From the NCBI GenBank assembly GCA_050115555.1, contig JASFQI010000001.1:1-51046 (forward strand): a stretch of 51,046 nt of DNA, in the 5' to 3' direction. Position 1 is the stretch's first letter. Each line of letters starts with the position of its first letter. Shown here one piece after another: positions 30,472 through 39,218 of the stretch. The DNA comes from JASFQI01 sp050115555 (GTDB taxonomy: Bacteria; Desulfobacterota; DSM-4660; Desulfatiglandales; HGW-15). The translations under genes and the position numbers were made by a program. The notes beneath the pieces are model-generated. The model was not told where the DNA came from. It ran no database searches and was given only the letters and a program-made list of their open reading frames with translations.

Positions 30472-31458
30472 TCAATCGTTTCGGTTTGGTGATACGTCTG
30501 ATGTTTCCACGTCCCCGGGGAGCTGCACGCGAACGACCTGCCCCGGTTTTCCGAGATTTTCCAAGCTATTTCCGTCAAAATACAGCACAATTCCACTGGC
30601 ATTCCCAATCAGGAGGTTGAAGGATTCCTTCGCCACCCAGCGGGGGTGACTTCCGGATTCAAAAAGAAAGTTTGTGGGCTCTTCCCCGTCGATCGAGACC
30701 TGCACCCAGGTGCGCTGCCGCACGTCGGCCTCGAGCACGAGCATTTCCTCGGGAACTGCATCCCCTTCGGTGGCGGGAAGAGAGGAATGAAAATTCTCCG
30801 GCAACGGAGCCGGCTCGGCCGCTCTCATTTCCGCGGCCTCACTCTCCACCAGGGGCTCTATCGGGACCGGGAATGTTTCCTTCACGCCCCCAGGCATCTT
30901 TTCTGCTTGAGAACGCACGGGCGCGGGCTTTTTATCGATCGAAGCGTCGCGAAGATCCTGCTGCGTCTTCTCTTCGGTCGCCGTGCTCTTTTCACGCGGC
31001 AAAGGCCACTCCGGCGCGGGATGGCCTTGCCACAAATAAAGCAGGATACCGGCCAGAACCCCCAAAAGCAGGATCAGGAGGATTCGCCGCCCTCGGCCGG
31101 TTTTTTCGGGCTCCAGCAGAGGCCGGGGAACCGAGGGTTCGAGCGGCCGGGCCTGATCGTACAGGGCGAGTACCCGCTGCTCGTCCAGACCGAGGGCCCG
31201 GGCGTAAGATCGAACAAAACCTCTCACGAAGACCGGGGCCGGCAGCTCGTCCCATGCCTCCTTTTCGATGGCTCGAAGAAAGGGCTCCCGAAGCCGTGTC
31301 ATGCGAGCTACCTGCGGAAAATCCAAGCTTCGGTTGCGCCGCTCTTCTCGAAGAAGAGCCCCAACCCCCGACGCTTTCGGGAGTTCCTGTTCGCCTTTCC
31401 CTTTTCCTGTCCTGTTTTTCCGTTCCGATTCCGCCATGAGGGCTTGCGATATCTCCAT
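30472..31458 (-). CDS. RodZ-like membrane protein (Xre helix-turn-helix, TM, DUF4115)
   Basis: A 328-residue protein with a cytoplasmic HTH_25-type helix-turn-helix (VGALLREERRNRSLDFPQVA, then VRGFVRSYARALGLD), one membrane helix (ILLILLLGVLAGILLYLW, about residues 126-143), a long Pro/Glu-rich linker and a C-terminal DUF4115 domain (TWVQVSIDGEE, LLIGNASGIVLYFDG). This is the RodZ layout: links MreB to the envelope in rod-shaped cells. Start at 31458 has no clear ribosome site; an ATG at 31437 with GGAG 15 nt upstream is an alternative. It overlaps nothing and runs into tyrS. Confidence 0.87.
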   Translation of the reverse strand: MEISQALMAESERKNRTGKGKGEQELPKASGVGALLREERRNRSLDFPQVARMTRLREPFLRAIEKEAWDELPAPVFVRGFVRSYARALGLDEQRVLALYDQARPLEPSVPRPLLEPEKTGRGRRILLILLLGVLAGILLYLWQGHPAPEWPLPREKSTATEEKTQQDLRDASIDKKPAPVRSQAEKMPGGVKETFPVPIEPLVESEAAEMRAAEPAPLPENFHSSLPATEGDAVPEEMLVLEADVRQRTWVQVSIDGEEPTNFLFESGSHPRWVAKESFNLLIGNASGIVLYFDGNSLENLGKPGQVVRVQLPGDVETSDVSPNRND

Positions 31459-31525
31459 TTTTCATTGTGCAGGGCGCATACCCGCAGAGAAGACTCAGCG
31501 CATTGTTTCGAAAACACAACGACGT

Positions 31526-31602
31526 GTTTCTTTCACCACAGAGAGCACAGAGGTCACAGAGAGAGGAAAGGAAAGAGTTTGTTCTCTGCGCGGTGTGGTT
31601 GA
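31526..31602. repeat. Dispersed CACAGAGAGCACAGAGGTCACAGAG-type repeat
   Basis: CACCACAGAGAGCACAGAGG followed by TCACAGAGAGAGG, then TTCTCTGCGCGGTGTGG as a partial inverted arm. Elements of this sequence are common between genes in many anaerobic deltaproteobacteria. It lies between the RodZ-like and SurA-like genes. Confidence 0.65.
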
Positions 31603-31641
31603 ACGAAACCGCAAAATGTCATCGTATTGACTCAGCTGAGC

Positions 31642-31680
31642 CCAAAAATCATTGATGGCTTGGCAATGGGCACGAGCTAG
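31642..31680. mobile_element. Possible end fragment of the CTAG-flanked element
   Basis: On the minus strand the stop codon region of the downstream foldase reads CTAGCTCGTGCCCATTGCC, similar to the hairpin end of copy 1 (CTAGCCTTGTGCCCATCC). Again the CTAG provides the TAG stop. The rest of the element is not recognisable, so this could be a remnant or chance. Confidence 0.35.
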
Positions 31681-32657
31681 AAGAGAATTTTCGTGTATGT
31701 CTCCTTTCTGAGCTCCTGAATCCAGGCGGCATAGCGCCGGTCGATTTCTTCATTCATAAGGATTCGGCGAATGGTCGGACGGGCTCTCTCGAGCGGCTGG
31801 ACTCCGCTTCCACCCTTGCTGATCACGCGTATGATCTGGATACCGTTGGCTGTAATGATGAGGTCGCTGATCTCCCCCTCCGGTGTTTCCTCGATACTCC
31901 GGCGGATTACGGGGTCCAACTGGCTCGGATCGAATCGACCCAGGTAGCCTCCCTGTCTTGCTCCAGGGCCTTCGGAGTGTTGCCGCGCCATGGTCGAAAA
32001 GTCCGCACCATTGCGAAGTGCTTCGAGGATTTTCTCTGCCTTTTCTTGGACTTTATTTGAACTTCCGGCATTATTTGAGGCGTTCTTAGGGAGAAAGATC
32101 GAGGCGAGTTCAACACCTTGCTTCCGCTGAAAGCGCTCTTTATGTTCCTGATAATAGGTTTCAATTTGCTCTTCTCGAATAATAATTTTGGATTTTACTT
32201 CATAATTGATCAGTCTTTGTTTTTGAAGATCCTCTTTTACGGTTTTTCGATACTCATCCATGCGCAATCCTCTGGATTGGAGCATGGCAAGGAGTTCTTT
32301 CCTATTCCACTGGTTGTCTTCCATGATTTTTTGGATGGCTTCATCGATCTCTTTTTCATAAATCTCGATCCCTAATTCGTTGATTCTTTTTTGGGCAATC
32401 CGGTCATCAATAATGAGAGCCAATACCTTCTCGCGTACTTTTTGATACTCCGGCGGGTTTCTTCGTCGGATGGTCTCCGCATCCACGCCCGTGAGTGCTT
32501 TGATCTTCTTGTCAAGCTCATGGAGGGTGATCACATCGTCGTTGACTATGGCCACGAGGCGATTACAGGTTTCGCCACGGGCCGAATTGCACACGGTGCC
32601 CTGGCCCAGCGCCAGCACCCAGAAACAGATGACTCCCAAGAAAAGGCGGCGGATCAT
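31677..32657 (-). CDS. SurA-like periplasmic peptidyl-prolyl isomerase/chaperone
   Basis: A 326-residue exported foldase: signal peptide (IRRLFLGVICFWVLALG), SurA N-terminal chaperone domain (NRLVAIVNDDVITLHELD) and one parvulin domain (VELASIFLP...ADFSTMARQHSEGP, GGYLGRFD, IRVISKGG). It should help fold outer-membrane proteins. The ATG follows the stop of the preceding foldase gene directly (TAA-ATG) and uses GGAG inside that gene, so the two are translated together. Only one parvulin domain is present, against two in E. coli SurA. The stop codon is a CTAG that may border a mobile-element remnant. Confidence 0.88.
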   Translation of the reverse strand: MIRRLFLGVICFWVLALGQGTVCNSARGETCNRLVAIVNDDVITLHELDKKIKALTGVDAETIRRRNPPEYQKVREKVLALIIDDRIAQKRINELGIEIYEKEIDEAIQKIMEDNQWNRKELLAMLQSRGLRMDEYRKTVKEDLQKQRLINYEVKSKIIIREEQIETYYQEHKERFQRKQGVELASIFLPKNASNNAGSSNKVQEKAEKILEALRNGADFSTMARQHSEGPGARQGGYLGRFDPSQLDPVIRRSIEETPEGEISDLIITANGIQIIRVISKGGSGVQPLERARPTIRRILMNEEIDRRYAAWIQELRKETYTKILF

Positions 32658-33596
32658 TTATCCGATCTCCATCTGATTGATTACGTCCCGGTCGACCTGC
32701 ACGGGGTATTGGGTTTTCAATTCATCGAGCCAGCGCTGGTAGAAGATCTCCCGATTTCGGGAAGTGAGTCGTCGCTCGATGTCCTTGACCACTTCAGGCA
32801 GAGGTTGCACCCCGGCCGGCCGCTTTTCAGTGATCTCGATCACGTGAAAACCGTATGGCGTGCGTACCGGCTTTTTGCTCAACCCCAAGGGCAGGTCGAA
32901 GAGTGCCTTTGCGAATGTCTCCTCCAGTTCGCTCTTGTCGGTCCAGCGCTCCGGCATCACGACGACCTGTTCAAAGGTGTCGGTCTTTTCGTGGATCAGG
33001 TCCTTCAGCCCCTCTCCTTTGTTTGCCTGTTCGAGGATCGCTTCGGCTTCCTCGGAGGTCCCGGCGATGATCTGCCTGTACCGGAGCATGGCTGGGCGGC
33101 GATACGTGTCCTGATGCTGATCATAGTACCGCTGGATTTCCTGAAAGGGAACGGGTTGTACGGCTTCCATCCCTTTGTCGATGATTTTACGAAGGAGGAG
33201 CTGCTCCCGCAGGTGCTCCTTCCACGATTCGAAGTCCACATACCGTTCCAGTAACATTTCCTGGAACTGGGACTCGGAGGCGTAATCGTCCTTGATTTCA
33301 CGGATGGCTGCGCCGAGTTCCACCGGTTGGACCGTGATTCGGTGGTCCTCTCCATAGGCCAGGAGGAGATACCGCTCCAGGAGCCTGTCCACGAGGTGGT
33401 CGAAAACAGGCCTGATCTCATCCTCGCTCAAGCCCATGTCGTTTCCAAGGGCCTCGATGTCCTCCTGAACCATGCTCAGTCGGATCCGATGCTTTCCAAC
33501 CTGTATGGCGACCCGGTCCCGTGTCCCAACCAGGGCATCGCAGGCTCCCAGCCAAACGGGTAGAAAAAGGATGCAAAAAACGGCTCGTGCGACCAT
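32658..33596 (-). CDS. PrsA/SurA-like foldase, probable lipoprotein
   Basis: A 312-residue exported protein with a signal peptide and lipobox (FCILFLPVWLGACDA), a SurA/PrsA N-terminal region and a C-terminal parvulin-type domain (AMLRYRQIIAGTSEEAEAIL, KKPVRTPYGFHVIEI). Start at 33596 is chosen because it gives a clean signal peptide and has AGGA 6 nt upstream; an ATG at 33635 is also possible. It is the first of two adjacent foldase genes and has a candidate sigma-E-type promoter upstream at 33705-33731. Confidence 0.83.
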   Translation of the reverse strand: MVARAVFCILFLPVWLGACDALVGTRDRVAIQVGKHRIRLSMVQEDIEALGNDMGLSEDEIRPVFDHLVDRLLERYLLLAYGEDHRITVQPVELGAAIREIKDDYASESQFQEMLLERYVDFESWKEHLREQLLLRKIIDKGMEAVQPVPFQEIQRYYDQHQDTYRRPAMLRYRQIIAGTSEEAEAILEQANKGEGLKDLIHEKTDTFEQVVVMPERWTDKSELEETFAKALFDLPLGLSKKPVRTPYGFHVIEITEKRPAGVQPLPEVVKDIERRLTSRNREIFYQRWLDELKTQYPVQVDRDVINQMEIG

Positions 33597-33704
33597 GCGA
33601 GATCCTGCTCCAGCGGCCTCCGTTTTTGTCGACATTCCTGCTTCGAACACGGAGGCATAGGATGACTCCGGAATTCCCGAAGGCTTTTCAGGGAGATTTA
33701 CATA

Positions 33705-33731
33705 TATGACTTCAAAACACCAAAAAAGTTC
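33705..33731 (-). promoter_or_regulatory. Candidate sigma-E-type promoter of the foldase pair
   Basis: On the minus strand GAACTT (33731-33726), 16-bp spacer, TCATA (33709-33705). GAACTT matches the extracytoplasmic stress -35 consensus fully; the -10 is close to the usual TCTGA/TCAAA. The start would be about 100 nt before the ATG at 33596. Foldases of this type are often under envelope-stress control. Confidence 0.35.
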
Positions 33732-33879
33732 CAAGTCTTCTACACTACCAACAAAAAAGGAAAATGCAAGCACAATCTGTGGCCCCCGCTGACCTTCAAC
33801 CCCTTGAAATCAAAACGTATTGAGGGTAAATCATCGGTTCGAAAAACACGCCGCGTGCAAGGACGGGAGGGACGGCAGG

Positions 33880-36800
33880 TCACGAACCGGCGGGCGGCTC
33901 GAGGCCCTGGAGCAGGGTTCGCAGCTCGTCCAGGGCGTCACGGGGCCCCGGGGCGTTCGGTCGAATACGCAGCTTGTTTCCGGACGAGAACCGCATCGTT
34001 CGAGGATTCGCTTCCACCAGTCGAACGAGGGACTCCGCGCTCACCTCCGTGTCCGCGGCAAAGGTGAGGTTCAAGGCCTTCCGCGTGATTTCGAGCCGCT
34101 CGATCCGAAGGCGCTTCATGAGGAGACGGACGGACATGAGCCGGAGGAGGTTGTCCACCTCTCGTGGAAGGGATCCGAATCGATCCTTCATCTCGGAGGT
34201 CAGGCTTTCCAGCTCTTCGCTTTCCTTCAGCGAGGACAGCCGGCGGTAAAGATTCAGGCGAACATCCGGATCGGAGACGTAGGTCTCGAGGAGATATGCC
34301 GAGAGGTTCACGTGGATTTCAGGGTTGATTTCCTCCCGCCACTCCTCTCCCTTGAGCTCGGAGACCGCCTCTTCGATCAGCCGGACGTATAGCTCGTAGC
34401 CCACGGCCGCGATGTGGCCGGACTGGCTGAACCCCAGGATGTTTCCTCCACCGCGAATTTTCAGGTCGTGGAGCGCAAGGTGCAGTCCTGCACCCAGCTG
34501 CGAGAAGTCCATGAGGGCCTTGAGACGTTTGACGGCTTCCCGGGTCATCCGGGATGCATCCGAGAGGAGGAGGTAGGCGTATGCGGTTTGGTTCGAGCGC
34601 CCGACCCGGCCGCGAAGCTGGTAGATCTGGGCGAGACCGAACCGGTCCGCTTCATGAAGGATGATGGTGTTTGCCGACGGAATGTCCAGTCCCGACTCGA
34701 TGATGGTGGTGCAGACGAGTACGTCGACTTCTTTTCGAAGAAAGCGGATCATGGTGTCCTCGAGCTCGCGTTCCTTCATCTGTCCGTGACCCACGGCGAT
34801 GCGCGCCCGGGGCAGGAGGGACTGGATTCGTTCGGCCATGAAATCGATGGATTGGACACGGTTGTGCACGAAGAAGACCTGCCCTCCCCGATCGATCTCG
34901 TGCTCCACTGCATGGATGATGGTGGCCTCGTCATAAGGGACGATATAGGTCTGAATGGCCTGGCGGTCTTCTGGTGGGGTCTCGATGACGCTCAGGTCAC
35001 GGACGCCCATGAGAGAGAGGTGAAGGGTCCTCGGAATGGGCGTGGCGGCCAGGGAGAGGACGTCCACCAGGGCACGGTACTTCTTCAATCCTTCTTTCTG
35101 CTTGACACCGAAGCGCTGTTCCTCGTCTACGATCAGCAGCCCCAGATCACGGAAGCTCACGTCTTTTTGAAGGAGTCGATGGGTCCCGATGAGAATGTCG
35201 AGCTTTCCAGAGCGGGCCTGTGCCACGAGCGCCTGCTGCTCGGAGCGGCTCTTGAATCGGCTGAGGACGCCCACCCGGACCCCGTAAGGATCCATGCGGT
35301 TGCGAAACGTCTCGTAGTGCTGCTCGGCCAGGACGGTCGTGGGGACCAGCATGGCGACCTGCTTGCCTTCGTTCACCGCCTTGAATGCGGCCCGAATCGC
35401 CACCTCGGTTTTTCCGAAACCCACATCCCCACAGATGAGGCGATCCATGGGACGTTCGCTCTGCATGTCCTCGAGAACGCTGTCGATAGCCCTGGCCTGA
35501 TCCGGGGTCTCCTCGTGCTCGAAGGTGGCCTCGAATTCCCGGAAGGTGTTGTCCGGCGGACCGTAGGCGTATCCCTGACGATAGCTTCGAAGGGCATACA
35601 GCTCCACGAGCTGCCTCGCGATTTCGCGCACGGATTTTCGCGCCTTTCGCTTGGCCACGTCCCACGATCTCCCGCCGAGACGGTCGATTTTCGGGGTCTG
35701 CTCGTCTGCACCGATGTACTTCTGAAGGATGCTGATCCGGTCGGCCGGCACGTATAGGCGATCGCCCCCTTCGTACTCCACGATCACGAAGTCGTTCGCT
35801 TTTCCGGCAACTTCCATTTTTTGGAGGCCGCCGTACCGGCCGATCCCGTGCTCTTCGTGCACGACCGGCTCTCCGAGCTGAAGCTGGCTGAAGGACGTCC
35901 AGTTCAGTCCTTCCACTCCAGGGCCCTTCTTGGGGGCCGCTCTGGATCGCTTGGGCCCGAAGATCTCGTCTTCGCTTACCACATGAAGGCCCTGCTCCGG
36001 CCAGGCAAACCCGCGGGAAAGTCTTCCCAGACAAAGGCTCACACCCTTTCCGTCCGGGATCGCTTGCCACCCGTCCATAACGCCGTCTGCATGGATCCGG
36101 TAGTTGGCCAGGATTTCCATCAGCCGGCCGGCTTGCTGTTCGGTCCGGGAGACCAGCACCACCCTGGATCCGTGTTGGAGCCACTGCTCGATTTTTTCGG
36201 CCAGCGGTGCCAGGGAAACCCTCCCTTTCCCTTCCAGCCGAAGGTCCAGGGTGTCCTCGATGGCGGAAATGCCCTCCAGGGGGAATATCTCCGCATCGGA
36301 GTCCGCCGCATCGATCCGGAGTTCAAGAAAGTCGAGGTATCTCGGTTGCGGGCCCGCTTTCAGCTGGGCCGCAGGACTTACCAGGAGACCGTCAATCTCG
36401 GGAAACGGCTGCTCTCGTTCCTCGGCGTCACGGCGATAGCGTTCGGCGTCTCGCTGATACTTGGCCACGAATCGATCGGCCTCGGCCGTGATCTCGGCCG
36501 GATCCATGCGCACGGCCCTCCCGTTTTCCGGGAGATAATCGAGGAGCGTGTCCAATCGATCGTAGAAGTGGTTGAGCCAGGCTTCCTGGCCGGGAAATCC
36601 GCCGCCTTCCTTCATTTCCGCAGGAAGGCGTCCCATGGATCGGGCGCGCTCGACCGATGCGGCGCTCCAGAGGATTTCCGACGCCGGCAGCAGGATCAGT
36701 TCGTTCAGGGGCCCGGTGGAGCGCTGGGAAAGGGGATCAAAGGTGCGCATGGACTCCAGCCGGTCTCCCCAGAACTCCAGTCGGACAGGCTCCCTCAGAA

Positions 36801-37368
36801 GCGGAGGGAAGACGTCCAGCACGCCTCCGCGCACGGCGAAATCACCCTGCTCCTCTACAAGGGAAGTCCGCAGGTACCCGTTTTCAAAAAGACGCCGAAT
36901 CATGCAGTCGCGGTCGACTTCCTCGCCGGTTTCCAGGTAGTCCAGGGCATCCACCAGCGCGGTCTTGGGCACCAGACGAATGGACGCGGCTTCGGCCGAG
37001 GTGACGATCACGGCGTTCGACTGCTCGGTCAGGGCGAACAGGGCCTGCAGACGCCGAGTCACCACATCCCGATGGGGGCTCAACCCCGAAAGGGGGGAGA
37101 TGTCATAGACCGGGAAATCGTAGAGTCTGCGCTCCCCGAACGCCCCTTCTGACAGGGCGTCGGGCAGGAAGAACGCCAGCTCCCTGTAAAGACGGCGGGC
37201 CTCCTTGGCGTTCGCTGCGATCAGAAGACAGGGAACAGCCACCTCTTCGATGAGGCTGGAGAGCAGATAGCTCCTGGCGGCGCCGGAAATTCCTGCAACC
37301 TCTAGGTGGGGTGCACCTCGGGCGATGCGGTCCTGAAGCGTGGACACGATGGAAGGCTTTTTCAGCAT
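33880..37368 (-). CDS. mfd: Transcription-repair coupling factor Mfd
   Basis: Removes RNA polymerase stalled at DNA lesions and recruits UvrA. The 1162 residues match a full-length Mfd: N-terminal UvrB-homology region, the RNA-polymerase-interaction domain (GEPVVHEEHGIGRYGG), the translocase with Walker A GDVGFGKTEVA, DEEQ box (LLIVDEEQRFGVKQ), helicase motif VI (QLRGRVGRSNQTAYAYLL) and the C-terminal TRCF domain. GGAG lies before the ATG at 37368. It is transcribed away from the small unknown gene at 37542. Function is secure. Confidence 0.97.
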   Translation of the reverse strand: MLKKPSIVSTLQDRIARGAPHLEVAGISGAARSYLLSSLIEEVAVPCLLIAANAKEARRLYRELAFFLPDALSEGAFGERRLYDFPVYDISPLSGLSPHRDVVTRRLQALFALTEQSNAVIVTSAEAASIRLVPKTALVDALDYLETGEEVDRDCMIRRLFENGYLRTSLVEEQGDFAVRGGVLDVFPPLLREPVRLEFWGDRLESMRTFDPLSQRSTGPLNELILLPASEILWSAASVERARSMGRLPAEMKEGGGFPGQEAWLNHFYDRLDTLLDYLPENGRAVRMDPAEITAEADRFVAKYQRDAERYRRDAEEREQPFPEIDGLLVSPAAQLKAGPQPRYLDFLELRIDAADSDAEIFPLEGISAIEDTLDLRLEGKGRVSLAPLAEKIEQWLQHGSRVVLVSRTEQQAGRLMEILANYRIHADGVMDGWQAIPDGKGVSLCLGRLSRGFAWPEQGLHVVSEDEIFGPKRSRAAPKKGPGVEGLNWTSFSQLQLGEPVVHEEHGIGRYGGLQKMEVAGKANDFVIVEYEGGDRLYVPADRISILQKYIGADEQTPKIDRLGGRSWDVAKRKARKSVREIARQLVELYALRSYRQGYAYGPPDNTFREFEATFEHEETPDQARAIDSVLEDMQSERPMDRLICGDVGFGKTEVAIRAAFKAVNEGKQVAMLVPTTVLAEQHYETFRNRMDPYGVRVGVLSRFKSRSEQQALVAQARSGKLDILIGTHRLLQKDVSFRDLGLLIVDEEQRFGVKQKEGLKKYRALVDVLSLAATPIPRTLHLSLMGVRDLSVIETPPEDRQAIQTYIVPYDEATIIHAVEHEIDRGGQVFFVHNRVQSIDFMAERIQSLLPRARIAVGHGQMKERELEDTMIRFLRKEVDVLVCTTIIESGLDIPSANTIILHEADRFGLAQIYQLRGRVGRSNQTAYAYLLLSDASRMTREAVKRLKALMDFSQLGAGLHLALHDLKIRGGGNILGFSQSGHIAAVGYELYVRLIEEAVSELKGEEWREEINPEIHVNLSAYLLETYVSDPDVRLNLYRRLSSLKESEELESLTSEMKDRFGSLPREVDNLLRLMSVRLLMKRLRIERLEITRKALNLTFAADTEVSAESLVRLVEANPRTMRFSSGNKLRIRPNAPGPRDALDELRTLLQGLEPPAGS

Positions 37369-37482
37369 GGCACTCCGTGAGGGTCCGTAGTCCCATCTTC
37401 TCCAGGCCCCGAGAGCCTTGAGAATATCGTTTCACGGGATGCGGAGGATTTCAGCAATACCGTTCGGGTTCCCTGATTTGCC

Positions 37483-37511
37483 TTGACCGCGCAAATCGAC
37501 CATGGGATAAG
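37483..37511 (+). promoter_or_regulatory. Sigma-70-type promoter of the small unknown gene
   Basis: TTGACC (37483-37488), 17-bp spacer, GATAAG (37506-37511). The start would be near 37518, about 24 nt before the ATG at 37542 and just ahead of its AAGGAG ribosome site. Confidence 0.5.
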
Positions 37512-37541
37512 GGAACATCGTTCAACCAAGGAGTCTTTTTT

Positions 37542-37922
37542 ATGACAGACAGCGCGCAGGGAAACGCCCCGGGCCGTGTGATCGGCACCATCAAGAATCA
37601 GGAGAACCCGGATCAGAGCATCGATCTGGTTTTCCTTCCGGAGGAAAACGGATTTGCCACATCCGGCATCCGTCCTCATTTCGACCTTCCCGAGATCCTG
37701 ATCCCGGCCCATCTCGTGGCCCAGGATCTGAATCTCATAGGGGCCATCGTCTCCGCCATTCTCGAGCGCATCTCCAAGGCATGTGAACAGGACAACACCT
37801 TCGAGTACCCCTCCCGGTTTCAGGTCATGGAACGGGACTACACGTTGGAACCGAAGGGAGAGTTTGTGGTCCTGGGCACCAAGGGTGCGGATCCGGAATG
37901 GGTGGACGGCCAGAAAGACTGA
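37542..37922 (+). CDS. Small hypothetical protein
   Basis: I do not recognise this 126-residue protein. AAGGAG precedes the ATG with good spacing and a sigma-70-like promoter lies just upstream, so it is very likely expressed. The sequence predicts an alpha/beta mixture: a strand-rich first half (SIDLVFLPEENG), a hydrophobic helix (LIGAIVSAILERISKACEQ) and strands near the end (RDYTLEPKGEFVVLG). There are no signal peptide, metal motif or repeats. It stands alone between divergent mfd and the convergent hydrolase gene, so context gives no clue. Confidence 0.75.
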   Translation: MTDSAQGNAPGRVIGTIKNQENPDQSIDLVFLPEENGFATSGIRPHFDLPEILIPAHLVAQDLNLIGAIVSAILERISKACEQDNTFEYPSRFQVMERDYTLEPKGEFVVLGTKGADPEWVDGQKD

Positions 37923-37993
37923 CACCGCTCCGGTCCCCCCCCCATTCAGGCACGGGCTCTCCGCCCGGCCTCTCCTCCTCGAAAAACGCACGA

Positions 37994-38012
37994 GCCCGGC
38001 GGGATGCCGGGC
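37994..38012 (-). terminator. Candidate terminator of the alpha/beta hydrolase gene
   Basis: GCCCGGC (37994-38000) and GCCGGGC (38006-38012) form a perfect 7-bp stem with a 5-nt loop about 80 bp downstream of the hydrolase stop. On the minus strand TTTTT follows the stem after 7 nt (37988-37984 region), later than in a textbook terminator. Confidence 0.4.
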
Positions 38013-38089
38013 CTGTACATGTGCTGTGCTCACCATGCAAAGGAAGCACACAGCGTGTGCGGACCCGGACCTTTGCTCGAAGAGCGATT

Positions 38090-38911
38090 TTAGTGGATGC
38101 AGGTCGCAGTGAGTGACGAGGAACCGTCCGCCTCGCTCTCGTCCCCGTGCCGGTCCAGGAATTCCAGGATTTCTCGGGCGTACGCCAAGGGCCTCTGTTC
38201 GTACGTGTTGTGCCCGCACTTGGGGAGCACAGCGAGTTCTCCTCTGGGGAGGCCTCGGTAGAAGGCCACGCCCTGCTCCACGTCGAACAGAAAGCTCCGG
38301 TCCGGGTAAAGGACCAGGGCCGGACACTGGACGGAAGGCAGCAGAGGCCGCAGGTCGAAAAACCCGGTTCCGTAAGCCCCTCCATGAACCCGAAAGAGAT
38401 TGAAAAACGTTTCCGCGTATCCTTCTCCGTGCCACCGGGTGAACTTTTTCTGAAGACTCGAATCGAGCTCCCTGAAACGTCTTGGGAACTTCTCCCGGTT
38501 GAAGTCCGGCATGCTCACCTTGCTGAAGCACTGGGTGCTGGAGACGGTGATGGAGCGGACATGCTCGGGGTAGTCCAAGGCGTAGTCCACGGCCAGTACG
38601 CCCCCTTCGCATTGGCCCACCAGATGAAACGTGTCCAACCCCATGGCTTTCCGCAGCGCGGCGAGCTCGCGCACGCCGCCGGCCCGAAATCCGTCGCTGA
38701 CGTAATCCACAGGAAAGTTTTCATCCTTCTCAGAACGACCGTATCCCCTTCGGTCATACAGAACAACCCGGTACCCCCGGTCCAGAAACACGGGGTAGAT
38801 GTCCTTCCACATACGCGTGCATCCGAAGCCGTGGTGCAGGAGCACCATCACGTCGCCATGGCCATGGTCCTCGATGTAAATCCGGAATCCGTTAATGGTT
38901 TCAAAGGGCAT
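38090..38911 (-). CDS. Alpha/beta hydrolase with a cysteine nucleophile
   Basis: A 273-residue alpha/beta-fold hydrolase. The oxyanion loop (LLHHGFGCTRMW), the strand VVLYDRRGYGRS, the acid residue (YPDRSFLFD) and the catalytic His (PKCGHNTYEQ) are present. The nucleophile elbow is GQCEGG, so the usual Ser is Cys101. Cys nucleophiles occur in dienelactone hydrolase and a few other members. GGAGG before the ATG fixes the start at 38911. It is transcribed divergently from a GlcD-type oxidase gene across a 307-bp region with two inverted repeats. Substrate unknown; carboxylester, lactone or thioester are possible. Confidence 0.87.
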   Translation of the reverse strand: MPFETINGFRIYIEDHGHGDVMVLLHHGFGCTRMWKDIYPVFLDRGYRVVLYDRRGYGRSEKDENFPVDYVSDGFRAGGVRELAALRKAMGLDTFHLVGQCEGGVLAVDYALDYPEHVRSITVSSTQCFSKVSMPDFNREKFPRRFRELDSSLQKKFTRWHGEGYAETFFNLFRVHGGAYGTGFFDLRPLLPSVQCPALVLYPDRSFLFDVEQGVAFYRGLPRGELAVLPKCGHNTYEQRPLAYAREILEFLDRHGDESEADGSSSLTATCIH

Positions 38912-39218
38912 GGGGCCTCCATGACCAGGTGCAGGATCGTTCCTTCGGCTGCAGGGGATTTTCGTTTGTAGCACAGCCGGTCGTGTCATGCAATCGTGGG
39001 GAAAGGTCGCGCTCCCACTCCGAGGTCCGGGCCCGTGCCCGAATGGTGGGGCGTCAGGATACGGTGTCCTGGTTGTATCCGAGACCGGTTTCCTGTATGA
39101 AAGGGCTGGAAACCGGATTCGCAAGCTTTATTTCGTCAGGACGAGACCCGGCTGAAGATCCGGAGAGTGCTTTTCGAATGAGGCAGTATTGTCAGGTCGA
39201 GCAGAACAGGAGGACGAT
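38912..39218. other. Divergent 307-bp intergenic region
   Basis: No gene is evident between the hydrolase (minus) and the FAD oxidase (plus). The region holds two inverted repeats next to each other (39057-39116), described separately, and the AGGAGG ribosome site of the oxidase. No clear -35/-10 or -24/-12 could be assigned. Confidence 0.5.
39057..39116. promoter_or_regulatory. Pair of inverted repeats, candidate operator
   Basis: GGATAC (39057-39062)/GTATCC (39075-39080) with a 12-nt spacer, followed by CCGGTTTCC (39085-39093)/GGAAACCGG (39108-39116), perfect 9-bp arms with a 14-nt spacer. Arm centres of the second repeat are 23 bp apart, about two helical turns. Could bind a regulator of the divergent oxidase and hydrolase genes. 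Confidence 0.4.

Noticed and set aside
34414..37152. Plus-strand frames of 447 and 443 codons
   Set aside because: Antisense shadows of mfd, which is complete with all its motifs on the minus strand.
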